Numbered from the stretch's first letter, positions 1 to 6,939 are shown. The stretch: 6,939 bases of DNA from Rhizobiaceae bacterium (GCA_028865845.1 JAGWJK010000224.1:1-6939); one strand, 5' to 3'. Translations and numbers: made by a program. The notes: generated from the sequence alone by a model not told the origin.

Positions 1-373
1 CATCAATCTGCATCTGCCCGAAGGCAAGGTGGAGGTGCTCGGCGATCGTGACGAGTTGGTGCAGGTGTTCGAGAACCTGATCGAGAATGCCTGCAAATAC
101 GGTCAGGAAGGCAAGGTGGTGGAGGTTTCGCTGCTGAACCGGCCTGGCCAGGCTGTCGAGGTGGTCATTTCGGACAAGGGGCCGGGCATCCCGGCGGAGC
201 ACGTGCCGCGCCTTACCGAGCGGTTCTACCGCGTCAATGTCGAGGATAGCCGTTCGAAGAAGGGTACCGGTCTCGGCCTTGCCATCGTCAAGCACATCCT
301 CACGCGGCACCGCGCCCGCCTGATCGTCAAGTCCGAAGTCGGCAAGGGAACCGACTTTACCGTTCGATTCTAG
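1..373 (+). CDS. phoR: Phosphate regulon sensor histidine kinase PhoR, C-terminal part (5' end outside window)
   Basis: This is the 3' end of a sensor histidine kinase; the first complete codon is at nt 2 and the frame is open to the window edge, so the GTG at 29 is an internal codon, not a start. The 123 visible residues form the HATPase_c ATP-binding domain: N box with N25 and N29 (ENLIENACKYG), G1 box at 58-64 (DKGPGIP), F box at 73-78 (ERFYRV) and G2 box at 88-96 (GTGLGLAIV). The phosphorylated histidine, the dimerisation helices and the sensor/membrane part lie upstream of the window. Kinases of this class autophosphorylate and pass phosphate to a response regulator. The identity as PhoR rests mainly on its position ahead of pstSCAB-phoU-phoB, the usual rhizobial arrangement; the domain alone would fit many kinases. 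It ends with TAG at 371-373. Confidence 0.9.
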   Translation, partial: INLHLPEGKVEVLGDRDELVQVFENLIENACKYGQEGKVVEVSLLNRPGQAVEVVISDKGPGIPAEHVPRLTERFYRVNVEDSRSKKGTGLGLAIVKHILTRHRARLIVKSEVGKGTDFTVRF

Positions 374-401
374 GTTGAGGCCATGACCGGCGAGCTGCGA
401 T

Positions 402-421
402 GACGCCGGTGCTTCGGCGTC
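402..421 (+). terminator. GC-rich hairpin after phoR, weak terminator candidate
   Basis: Perfect 7-bp inverted repeat GACGCCG (402-408) / CGGCGTC (415-421) with a 6-nt loop, starting 28 nt after the phoR stop. No T-run follows, so it is not a standard intrinsic terminator. It could stabilise the phoR mRNA end or act as a weak terminator; function is inference. Confidence 0.35.
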
Positions 422-495
422 CGTGCCGCTTCGTTCGCGAGCCGCTTGACACGTTTCTGAAGCATGCTTTTGCGCCCTCTGTGAATCGCCCATTT

Positions 496-523
496 TTGAC
501 GCAATTTAATTCATATATATCAA
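496..523 (+). promoter_or_regulatory. Possible PhoB-independent promoter upstream of pstS
   Basis: TTGACG (496-501) matches the -35 type used by alphaproteobacterial housekeeping sigma factors, and TATCAA (518-523) lies 16 nt downstream as a 4-of-6 match to TATAAT. A transcript from here would begin near nt 530, at the upstream edge of the Pho box, so bound PhoB could interfere with it. The -10 match is modest in an AT-rich stretch where chance matches are common, so this is a weak call. Confidence 0.25.
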
Positions 524-532
524 TGAATTAAA
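505..532. repeat. Perfect 10-bp AT-rich inverted repeat abutting the Pho box
   Basis: TTTAATTCAT (505-514) and ATGAATTAAA (523-532) are exact reverse complements separated by 8 nt. The right arm ends at the base before the Pho box begins (533). Dyads of this size are typical operators for dimeric regulators, but the all-AT content could also reflect an UP-element-like promoter region. I do not recognise it as a known operator. The repeat is seen directly; any role is inference. Confidence 0.6.
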
Positions 533-564
533 CTGTCATAATTGTTTCACTCGCTTGACATAAA
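533..564 (+). promoter_or_regulatory. Pho box and PhoB-dependent promoter of the pst operon
   Basis: Nt 533-550 read CTGTCATAATTGTTTCAC, two heptamers (CTGTCAT and GTTTCAC) separated by 4 nt, closely matching the PhoB-binding direct repeat of two CTGTCAT-like heptamers at an 11-bp period. A third, weaker heptamer TTGACAT at 555-561 keeps the same period. PhoB-activated promoters normally lack a good -35 and have the Pho box in its place; here CATAAA (559-564) is a 4-of-6 match to the -10 consensus 8 nt past the box, which would start transcription near nt 571. The box is on the sense strand for pstS, about 108 nt ahead of its start codon. The Pho box call is strong; the exact -10 and start site are inferred. 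Confidence 0.85.
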
Positions 565-602
565 AGGGCGGTGCTTTGACCCTAGAAAAGGGACGCTGAA
601 CA

Positions 603-621
603 GGCGGACGACCCGTCCGCC
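603..621 (+). promoter_or_regulatory. Stable hairpin in the pstS leader
   Basis: GGCGGACG (603-610) and CGTCCGCC (614-621) form a perfect 8-bp stem with a 3-nt loop inside the predicted untranslated leader of pstS, ending 23 nt before the Shine-Dalgarno. No T-run follows, so it is not an intrinsic terminator. It may protect the 5' end of the message or influence translation; no riboswitch class was recognised. Confidence 0.5.
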
Positions 622-644
622 GTCGCGCTCTTCAAAGTTCGTCA

Positions 645-650
645 GGGAGG
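645..650 (+). promoter_or_regulatory. Ribosome binding site of pstS
   Basis: GGGAGG lies 7 nt before the ATG at 658, a near-ideal Shine-Dalgarno. It is the strongest in the operon by eye, in keeping with the high amounts of binding protein usually made. Confidence 0.8.
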
Positions 651-657
651 ATTCACA

Positions 658-1692
658 ATGAATGCGTTGAAACTATCTATCGTGGCGTTGGTCGCATCCG
701 TAGCCTTCGCCGGTGCTGCCACGGCCCGCGATCAGATTCAGGTTTCCGGTTCGTCCACAGTGTTCCCCTATGCCAAGATCGTTGCCGAAAGCTTTGGCGA
801 AACCTTCCGCCAGTTCAAGACACCTGTCGTCGAGTCCGGCGGTTCCGGCGCCGGGCTGAAGGAATTCTGCAAGGGCGTTGGACCCGATACGGTCGATATC
901 GCCAACTCCTCGCGACCGATCAAGGATAGCGAGATCGCCGCCTGCAAGGCTGCCGGCGTCGCCGATATCCAGGAGGTCAAGATCGGCTATGACGGCATCG
1001 TCTTTGCCTTCGACAAGAGCAATCCGGATATCCGCTTCGTGCCTACAGACCTCTATAAGGCGCTCGCCGCCGAGGTCGTTGTCGATGGCAAGCTGGTTGC
1101 CAACCCCTACAAGAAATGGTCGCAGATCAACCCGGCCCTGCCTGATATCGAGATCGCCGCCTATATCCCGGGCGAGAAGCATGGCACGCGCGAAGTCTTC
1201 GAAGAGAAGGTGCTTGCCGGCGGCTGCAAGGATTCCGGCGCGCTCGACGTCATCAAGAAGATCGTCGCCGATCCCGATCAGCAGAACGAGAAGTGCATTG
1301 CCGTTCGCAAGGATGGCGCTGCTGTCGATATCGACGGCGACTATCCGGAAACGCTGGCCCGCATCGATGCCAACAAGCATGGCATCGGCGTCTTCGGCCT
1401 GTATTTCTACCAGAACAATGCCGATAAATTGAAGGTCGCCACCGTCAGCGGCATCGTGCCGTCCGGGCAGACCATTGCGGACGGCACCTACCCGGTGTCG
1501 CGGCCGCTGTTCTTCTACGTCAAGAAGGCGCATCTCGGCGTCATTCCTGGCCTGAAGGAATATGTCGACTTCTTCACCAGCGATCAGATGATCGGGCCGG
1601 ACAGCCCGCTCGCCGAATACGGCCTCGTGCCGGCTCCGGATGCTGAGCGCGACCAGATCCGCAAGAACTTTGCGGATGGAAAGATCATGTGA
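658..1692 (+). CDS. pstS: Phosphate ABC transporter periplasmic substrate-binding protein PstS
   Basis: The 344-aa product is the periplasmic phosphate-binding protein that delivers phosphate to the PstCA channel. Residues 1-23 form a Sec signal peptide: Lys5, a hydrophobic core, and an ATA cleavage site before Arg24. The mature N-terminus carries the phosphate-binding segment SGSSTVFPYAK (30-40), followed by SGGSGAGLKEFCKG (60-73), the DIANSSRP segment (80-87) and HGTRE (175-179), which correspond to the phosphate-contacting loops of the PstS family (PBP-like fold, COG0226). Four cysteines (71, 96, 190, 213) are all in the mature protein and could form disulfides. The ATG has a strong ribosome site and the signal peptide begins there, so the start is secure. 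It is the first gene behind the Pho box and should be the most strongly expressed of the set. Pho-dependent induction by low phosphate is expected. Confidence 0.97.
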   Translation: MNALKLSIVALVASVAFAGAATARDQIQVSGSSTVFPYAKIVAESFGETFRQFKTPVVESGGSGAGLKEFCKGVGPDTVDIANSSRPIKDSEIAACKAAGVADIQEVKIGYDGIVFAFDKSNPDIRFVPTDLYKALAAEVVVDGKLVANPYKKWSQINPALPDIEIAAYIPGEKHGTREVFEEKVLAGGCKDSGALDVIKKIVADPDQQNEKCIAVRKDGAAVDIDGDYPETLARIDANKHGIGVFGLYFYQNNADKLKVATVSGIVPSGQTIADGTYPVSRPLFFYVKKAHLGVIPGLKEYVDFFTSDQMIGPDSPLAEYGLVPAPDAERDQIRKNFADGKIM

Positions 1693-1708
1693 GTGCGTAA
1701 CGACGATC

Positions 1709-1735
1709 CGCCGGCGCGGCCAAACGGCACCGGCG
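1709..1735 (+). repeat. Hairpin between pstS and pstC
   Basis: CGCCGG (1709-1714) pairs with CCGGCG (1730-1735), and inside it GCC (1719-1721) can pair with GGC (1726-1728) around an AAAC loop. It sits in the 59-nt gap after pstS. Such structures often protect the upstream message from 3' decay, which would help make PstS in excess of the membrane subunits. In GC-rich DNA a 6-bp stem can arise by chance, so confidence is limited. Confidence 0.4.
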
Positions 1736-1741
1736 CTTGCC

Positions 1742-1745
1742 GAGG
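1742..1745 (+). promoter_or_regulatory. Ribosome binding site deciding the pstC start
   Basis: GAGG lies 6 nt before ATG 1752. The in-frame TTG at 1737 would place this motif inside the coding sequence and has no comparable Shine-Dalgarno ahead of it, so 1752 is preferred. Confidence 0.65.
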
Positions 1746-1751
1746 AATGGA

Positions 1752-3233
1752 ATGAGTTTGTCACTGCTGTTCTTGTGCCTGTCGATCATCGGCGCCGCGG
1801 CCTTCGTGCTGGGGCGGACGAGAGCGGCTGCGCTGTCGGGCGGCAGACCCTATGCGATGCATTCGCGGCTTGGATATCACGGCGCCTATGCCGCCATATG
1901 GGCGGTCTTGCCGGCGCTGGCCCTCATCTGCGTCTGGCTGTCGATCAGCCCTGAGATCATCGATAGTTTCGTCGTCAAATCCTTTCCGGAAGAGGTGCGC
2001 TCGCTGCCGGAGGCCGAGCTCAACCTCAGCTACGGCATGGTGCTCAGCATCGCCCGCGGCATGCGGATGCTCGACAGCGACGAGATGGCAGCCGTCACGT
2101 CGGGCTCCGCCGACCTGCAGCTCGTGCTGGCGCAGAAGGGCATGCCGCTTGCCGGCCGGCCGACCGGCTACATGATGGAAGCGGCCGATCGATATAACGG
2201 CATGCGGTTCATCAGCCGGGTGGTGATGTCGGCCGCGGCAATCCTTCTCTCGCTGCTCTGCGCCGTTTACGGCCTCGGGGCCATTGCGCCGCGGTTCCGC
2301 GCCCGCAATCGCGTCGAACAGGTCATTCTCGGTGGCTTGATCGTCGCCTCGTCGATCGCCGTGCTGACGACCGTCGGCATCGTTGCCTCGATGCTGTCGG
2401 AGGCGGCTCGCTTCTTCACGATGGTTCCGGCGGCGGAGTTCTTCTTCGGCACGGTCTGGGACCCGCGTTTCGCCGATGTGGGATCGCACAGCAACGGAAC
2501 TTTCGGCCTCGTGCCGCTCCTGGCGGGGACGCTGTACATCGGTTTCATCGCCATGCTCGTCGCCGTTCCCGTCGGACTGTTTGCCGCCATCTACATGGCC
2601 GAATATGCATCGACCCGCGTCCGCTCCATCGCCAAGCCGATGCTCGAGGTGCTGGCCGGCATTCCGACCATCGTCTACGGCTTCTTCGCACTGGTGACGG
2701 TCGGGCCGTTCCTGCGGGACATTTCCGCCGATATCAACGGGCTGCTGACCGGCAATTATGCCAGCTTCATCCAGGCGCAGAGCGTTCTGACCGCCGGCTT
2801 CGTCATGGGGGTGATGCTCATCCCCTATGTCTCGTCGCTCTCCGACGATATCATCATGGCGGTGCCGCGCTCGATGCGCGACGGCTCGCTCGGCCTCGGC
2901 GCCACGCGATCGGAAACGGTCAAGCGTGTTCTTTTGCCTGCCGCCCTGCCGGGTATCGTCGGCGCCCTCTTGATGACCGCGTCGCGCGCCATCGGCGAAA
3001 CGATGATCGTCGTGCTTGCCGCCGGCGTTGCTGCTCGCATGCAGCTCGATCCCTTCGAGCCGATGACCACCGTCACCGTGAAGATCGTCAACCAGCTGAC
3101 CGGCGATCTCGAATTTACCTCGCCGCAGACACTGGTGGCTTTTGCGCTCGGCATCACACTGTTCTGCCTGACCCTTTGCCTCAACGTCTATGCTCTCTAC
3201 ATCGTCCGTCGATACAGGGAGCAGTACGAATGA
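1752..3233 (+). CDS. pstC: Phosphate ABC transporter permease PstC, extended form
   Basis: This 493-aa inner-membrane protein is one half of the phosphate channel. Hydrophobic segments appear near residues 1-21, 46-65, 156-178, 190-214, 255-282, 297-320, 343-362, 398-425 and 460-485. The C-terminal half is the ABC permease domain with an intact EAA loop around 370-404 (AVPRSMRDGSLGLGATR and following), which contacts PstB. The N-terminal part is much longer than in the roughly 320-aa E. coli PstC and includes a hydrophilic, probably periplasmic stretch at about 66-155; this matches the extended PstC class found in many proteobacteria (the added region is, as I recall, Pfam DUF3708). The frame is intact throughout, in contrast to the frameshifted pstC known from Sinorhizobium meliloti strain 1021. 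I use ATG 1752 rather than TTG 1737 because of the ribosome site. Its stop overlaps the pstA start, suggesting translational coupling. Confidence 0.95.
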   Translation: MSLSLLFLCLSIIGAAAFVLGRTRAAALSGGRPYAMHSRLGYHGAYAAIWAVLPALALICVWLSISPEIIDSFVVKSFPEEVRSLPEAELNLSYGMVLSIARGMRMLDSDEMAAVTSGSADLQLVLAQKGMPLAGRPTGYMMEAADRYNGMRFISRVVMSAAAILLSLLCAVYGLGAIAPRFRARNRVEQVILGGLIVASSIAVLTTVGIVASMLSEAARFFTMVPAAEFFFGTVWDPRFADVGSHSNGTFGLVPLLAGTLYIGFIAMLVAVPVGLFAAIYMAEYASTRVRSIAKPMLEVLAGIPTIVYGFFALVTVGPFLRDISADINGLLTGNYASFIQAQSVLTAGFVMGVMLIPYVSSLSDDIIMAVPRSMRDGSLGLGATRSETVKRVLLPAALPGIVGALLMTASRAIGETMIVVLAAGVAARMQLDPFEPMTTVTVKIVNQLTGDLEFTSPQTLVAFALGITLFCLTLCLNVYALYIVRRYREQYE

Positions 3234-4564
3234 GCGGCATCGCCTCCACGACACAGCCACGGCTTCCGCAAGGTCTTTCCCCGGACGTGCGCGTTCGCCG
3301 CGATATCGGCGTCAAGCGCCGGTATGCCGCCGAGCGCCGTTTCCGTGCCTATGGCATCATCGCCGTCTCCTTCGGTCTGGTCTTTCTGGTCATCCTGATC
3401 TCGACGGTGGTGCGCCACGGCTATACCGCCTTCGTCCAGACCTCGATCACCCTGCCGGTCGAATTCACCGAGAAGGTCATCGATCCCGAAAACCGGCGCG
3501 CTACCGACCCCGCCACACTGGTGATGGCCGATTATCCGGCACTGGCGCGAAACGCGCTGGTAAAGGCCCTTGGGATAGATCCGGCCAATCATCTCTTCGC
3601 CCGCCAGGCGCTGGATATGATATCCGACAATGCCCGGATCGTGTTGCGCAACGAGGTCTCGGCCAATCCATCGGTGATCGGCACGACGATGAAGGTCACC
3701 TTCCTTGCGAGCGCCAACATCGATTCCGCCTACAAGGGCCAGATCGATCTTTCCGTGCCCGAGAAGGACCGCAAGGTTTCCGATCGGCAGATCGCCTGGA
3801 TGAAACAGCTTGCCGCCAGCGGTGCGCTGCACGAGGCCTTCAATATCGGTCTGTTCACGTCGGGTAATTCCAGCCGGCCTGAAGCCGCCGGCCTCGGCGT
3901 CGCGCTGATTGGCTCGCTGTATCTGATGCTGACCGTGCTGGCGCTGGCACTGCCGGTCGGCGTCGCCACGTCGATCTATCTCGAGGAGTTTGCGCCGAAG
4001 AACCGGCTGACGGACTTCATCGAGGTCAACATCAACAACCTCGCGGCGGTGCCCTCGATCGTGTACGGCCTTCTCGGTCTTTCGGTCTTCATCAATTTCA
4101 TGGGTCTGCCGCGCTCGGCTTCGCTGGTCGGCGGGCTGGTGCTCAGCCTGATGACACTGCCGATGATCATCATCGCCACGCGCTCGGCGCTGCGCGCCGT
4201 GCCGCCGTCGATCCGCAGCGCCGCGCTCGGGCTCGGGGCCTCGCGCATGCAGATGGTGTTCCATCACGTATTGCCGCTGGCCATGCCCGGCATCCTGACG
4301 GGTACCATTCTCGGGCTCGCGCATGCGCTTGGCGAAACGGCGCCGCTGCTGCTGATCGGCATGGTCGCCTTCGTGACCGACTATCCGAAATCGCCGCTCG
4401 ATCCCTCCACCGCGCTTCCGGTGCAGATCTACATGTGGGCGAACGAGGCCGAGCGGGCCTTCGTCGAAAGAACCTCCGGGGCGATCATCGTCCTGCTCTT
4501 CTTCCTTGTTGCGATGAACATCGGGGCCATCCTGCTGCGCCGTCGCTTCGAGCGGCGCTGGTGA
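3230..4564 (+). CDS. pstA: Phosphate ABC transporter permease PstA, extended form
   Basis: The 444-aa product pairs with PstC to form the transmembrane phosphate channel. A basic cytosolic N-terminus rich in Arg (21-39) precedes the first membrane helix (41-62). A large hydrophilic region at about 63-220 follows, probably periplasmic, and then the permease core with helices near 223-250, 265-290, 298-316, 348-380 and 416-436. The EAA loop lies at 323-357 ([17 protein letters not shown] and following) and should dock on PstB. E. coli PstA is about 296 aa; the inserted region corresponds to the DUF3333-type extension known from other proteobacterial PstA proteins. The ATG at 3230 overlaps the pstC stop as ATGA, with AGGGAG at 3216-3221 spaced 8 nt, so the start is well supported even though the open frame extends 18 codons upstream inside pstC. 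The overlap implies coupled synthesis of the two subunits. Confidence 0.95.
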   Translation: MSGIASTTQPRLPQGLSPDVRVRRDIGVKRRYAAERRFRAYGIIAVSFGLVFLVILISTVVRHGYTAFVQTSITLPVEFTEKVIDPENRRATDPATLVMADYPALARNALVKALGIDPANHLFARQALDMISDNARIVLRNEVSANPSVIGTTMKVTFLASANIDSAYKGQIDLSVPEKDRKVSDRQIAWMKQLAASGALHEAFNIGLFTSGNSSRPEAAGLGVALIGSLYLMLTVLALALPVGVATSIYLEEFAPKNRLTDFIEVNINNLAAVPSIVYGLLGLSVFINFMGLPRSASLVGGLVLSLMTLPMIIIATRSALRAVPPSIRSAALGLGASRMQMVFHHVLPLAMPGILTGTILGLAHALGETAPLLLIGMVAFVTDYPKSPLDPSTALPVQIYMWANEAERAFVERTSGAIIVLLFFLVAMNIGAILLRRRFERRW

Positions 4565-4566
4565 TC

Positions 4567-4570
4567 GGAG
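4567..4570 (+). promoter_or_regulatory. Ribosome binding site deciding the pstB start
   Basis: GGAG lies 8 nt before ATG 4579. A GTG at 4561 in the same frame overlaps the pstA stop (GTGA) but would put this motif inside the coding region. ATGs at 4585 and 4588 are also in frame and cannot be fully excluded. Confidence 0.65.
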
Positions 4571-4578
4571 AACGTGGA

Positions 4579-5394
<816 letters not shown>

Positions 5395-5445
5395 TGATGT
5401 TCCTCGCGCAGGTCCCTTCCACCCCTTCACCTTGAGGATAGTAAA
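5395..5445 (+). other. pstB-phoU gap with pyrimidine-rich, G-free tract
   Basis: This 51-nt gap has no Pho box and no convincing promoter. Nt 5413-5433 contain no G and 19 of 21 bases are pyrimidines, likely unstructured RNA directly before the phoU ribosome site GAGGA (5434-5438, spacing 7). Confidence 0.5.
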
Positions 5446-6159
5446 ATGGTCTCCACACACATTTTCTCAGCTTATGACGAAGACTTGAAATTCCTGTCGC
5501 GCCGCATCTCGGAAATGGGTGGTCTGGCCGAGCAGATGGTTGCCGACAGCGTCCGTGCGCTGGTCAACAGCGATACCGGTCTCGCTCAGAAGGTCATTTC
5601 CGACGACGTCATCCTCGACCACGCCGAGCGTGAAGTCGGCGACAAGGCGATCGTGACGATCGCTCGCCGCCAGCCGATGGCTGCCGACCTTCGCGAAATC
5701 ATGGGCTCCATCCGCATCGCCGCCGATCTCGAGCGCGTTGGCGACCTCGGCAAGAACACTGCCAAGCGCGTCATCGCCGTGCAGGGCACCGGCGTTCCGC
5801 GTCGTCTTGCCCGGGGCATCGAGCATCTTTCCGAACTGGCACTCGTTCAGCTCAAGGAAGTGCTTGACGTCTACACGACCCGTTCTCCCGACAAGGCCGT
5901 GTCGATCCGCGAGCGCGACGAGGAAATCGACGCCATGTATACCTCGCTCTTCCGCGAGATGCTGACCTACATGATGGAAGATCCGCGGAACATCACCACC
6001 TGCACGCATCTTCTCTTCTGCGCCAAGAACATCGAGCGCATCGGCGACCATGCCACCAACATCGCCGAAACCATCTACTACATGGCAACCGGTGCCCAGC
6101 CTGAAGGCGAGCGCCCGAAAGACGATACCGCCAACACCGTCGGCGCGGTGACGGAATAA
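5446..6159 (+). CDS. phoU: Phosphate signalling complex protein PhoU
   Basis: The 237-aa protein is the accessory factor that conveys the state of the Pst transporter to PhoR and keeps the Pho response off when phosphate is plentiful. It is an all-helical protein made of two similar three-helix repeats. The hallmark metal-binding motif occurs once in each repeat: ERVGD at 96-100 followed by Asn104, and ERIGD at 197-201 followed by Asn205. No signal peptide or membrane helix is seen, so it is cytosolic and probably peripheral to the membrane complex. The length is normal for the family. A short polar tail (about 216-237) follows the last helix. GAGGA 7 nt ahead of the ATG supports the start. 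Its place between pstB and phoB fits its role as the link between transporter and regulator. Confidence 0.97.
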   Translation: MVSTHIFSAYDEDLKFLSRRISEMGGLAEQMVADSVRALVNSDTGLAQKVISDDVILDHAEREVGDKAIVTIARRQPMAADLREIMGSIRIAADLERVGDLGKNTAKRVIAVQGTGVPRRLARGIEHLSELALVQLKEVLDVYTTRSPDKAVSIRERDEEIDAMYTSLFREMLTYMMEDPRNITTCTHLLFCAKNIERIGDHATNIAETIYYMATGAQPEGERPKDDTANTVGAVTE

Positions 6160-6190
6160 TCTGGACGCGAAGATAGGAGACCATAGGCGC

Positions 6191-6892
6191 ATGGTTCCAA
6201 GAGTTGCAGTTGTTGAAGACGAGGAAGCGCTCAGCGTTCTGCTGCGCTACAACCTTGAGGCCGAGGGCTTCGAGGTCGATACGATCCTGAGGGGCGACGA
6301 AGCCGAACTTCGCCTCCAGGAGCGCATCCCCGATCTTCTCATCCTTGATTGGATGCTCCCCGGTGTGTCCGGCATCGAGCTTTGCCGCCGGCTGCGTATG
6401 CGGCCGGAGACGGAGCGCCTGCCGATCATCATGCTCACCGCCCGCGGCGAGGAAAGCGAGAAGGTGAGGGGGCTCGCCACCGGCGCCGACGATTACATCG
6501 TCAAGCCGTTCTCGGTGCCGGAGCTCTTGGCGCGCGTGCGCGCGCTGTTGCGCCGGGCCAATCCGGAGCGGGTCGCCACCATCTTGACCATCGGCGACAT
6601 CGAACTCGACCGCGAGAAGAAACGCGTCTCGCGCAACGGCCGCCCGATCGATCTCGGGCCGACCGAATACCGCCTGCTCGAATTCCTGATGGAGCGCCCG
6701 GGCCGGGTGTTCTCGCGCGAGCAACTGCTCGACGGCGTCTGGGGCTCCGACATCTATATCGACGAGCGCACCGTCGACGTGCATGTCGGCCGCCTGCGCA
6801 AGGCGATCAACCGCGGCCAGCAGGCCGACCCGATTCGCACCGTGCGCGGCGCCGGCTACGCGCTCGATGACCGCTTCGGCCGGATGAACTAG
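6191..6892 (+). CDS. phoB: Phosphate regulon response regulator PhoB (OmpR/PhoB family)
   Basis: The 233-aa transcription factor activates phosphate-starvation genes when phosphorylated by PhoR. The receiver domain (about 3-120) has an intact acidic pocket (Asp10, Glu11), phosphoacceptor Asp53 in LLILDWMLPG, switch Thr83 and conserved Lys105 in VKPF. The C-terminal winged-helix domain (about 130-228) has the family's LGPTEYRLLEFL segment (155-166), and the recognition helix lies at about 191-206 (DERTVDVHVGRLRKAI). The target sequence is expected to be the Pho box found before pstS. The start at 6191 gives the usual MVPRVAVVEDEE beginning; AGGAG at 6175-6179 is 11 nt away, rather far, so translation may be less efficient than for pstS. 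It lies 31 nt after phoU with no visible promoter between, so PhoB would be made from its own target operon as positive feedback. Confidence 0.97.
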   Translation: MVPRVAVVEDEEALSVLLRYNLEAEGFEVDTILRGDEAELRLQERIPDLLILDWMLPGVSGIELCRRLRMRPETERLPIIMLTARGEESEKVRGLATGADDYIVKPFSVPELLARVRALLRRANPERVATILTIGDIELDREKKRVSRNGRPIDLGPTEYRLLEFLMERPGRVFSREQLLDGVWGSDIYIDERTVDVHVGRLRKAINRGQQADPIRTVRGAGYALDDRFGRMN

Positions 6893-6939
6893 CGCACCTT
6901 CCGCATTGTCGCATACCGCATGCCGGGGCGCGGCGCCGT
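6893..6939. other. Start of the region downstream of phoB, no feature seen
   Basis: The last 47 nt contain no recognisable gene start or intrinsic terminator. A short GGCG (6927-6930) / CGCC (6934-6937) dyad is visible at the edge but too small to interpret. Confidence 0.5.

Noticed and set aside
29..31. GTG as a start of a separate small ATPase-like gene
   Set aside because: The frame is open to the window edge and the visible domain is the back half of a kinase, so it is an internal codon of phoR.
383..403. Six-codon open frame (MTGELR) just after phoR
   Set aside because: Has a nearby GAGG but is too short to support as a gene or leader peptide; it has no repeat codons or attenuator-like structure that would suggest attenuation.
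446..451. TTGACA as a -35 element
   Set aside because: No acceptable -10 at 15-19 nt downstream.
464..484. Six-codon open frame (MLLRPL) in the phoR-pstS gap
   Set aside because: No ribosome site and expected by chance.
580..592. CCCT-N5-AGGG hairpin in the pstS leader
   Set aside because: Only 4 bp, too weak to claim.
6160..6190. Internal promoter or Pho box between phoU and phoB
   Set aside because: The 31-nt gap contains no CTGTCA-like heptamer or -35/-10 pair.
6902..6921. Three CGCAT words in 20 nt after phoB
   Set aside because: Short, unevenly spaced and at the window edge; probably chance.

Overview
This window carries a complete, conventional high-affinity phosphate uptake and phosphate-sensing locus, read almost entirely on the + strand. 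The order is phoR (3' end only), a 284-nt regulatory gap, then pstS, pstC, pstA, pstB, phoU and phoB. High GC, strong third-position GC bias, the gene order, the extended forms of PstC and PstA, and the wording of the PhoB protein all point to an alphaproteobacterium of the Rhizobiaceae (Rhizobium/Agrobacterium/Ensifer type). The genus assignment is inference from memory of those proteins, not from a search.

Region by region: nt 1-373 encode the ATP-binding C-terminus of the PhoR sensor kinase. Nt 374-657 hold no gene. They contain a GC-rich hairpin just after phoR, a 10-bp AT-rich inverted repeat, and directly against it an 18-bp Pho box (533-550) with a third heptamer in the same 11-bp register. 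A plausible -10 and a leader with a strong 8-bp hairpin (603-621) precede a good Shine-Dalgarno for pstS. From 658 to 6892 the six genes are tightly packed: 59 nt between pstS and pstC (with a possible hairpin), a 4-nt ATGA overlap between pstC and pstA, 14 nt between pstA and pstB, 51 nt between pstB and phoU, and 31 nt between phoU and phoB. No convincing internal promoter or terminator was seen, so a single pstSCAB-phoU-phoB transcript is the simplest reading. The last 47 nt after phoB show no gene and no clear terminator before the window ends.

How the genes work together: PstS captures phosphate in the periplasm, PstC and PstA form the membrane channel, and PstB hydrolyses ATP to drive import. 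PhoU links the transporter's state to the PhoR kinase, which phosphorylates PhoB. Phosphorylated PhoB is expected to bind the Pho box before pstS, so the operon that encodes PhoB at its distal end is positively autoregulated under phosphate starvation.

All key catalytic and binding residues inspected are intact, and no gene looks truncated, frameshifted or recently acquired. I found no evidence of a new biological system. The parts worth a second look are non-coding: the inverted repeat abutting the Pho box, the leader hairpin, and the pstS-pstC hairpin.
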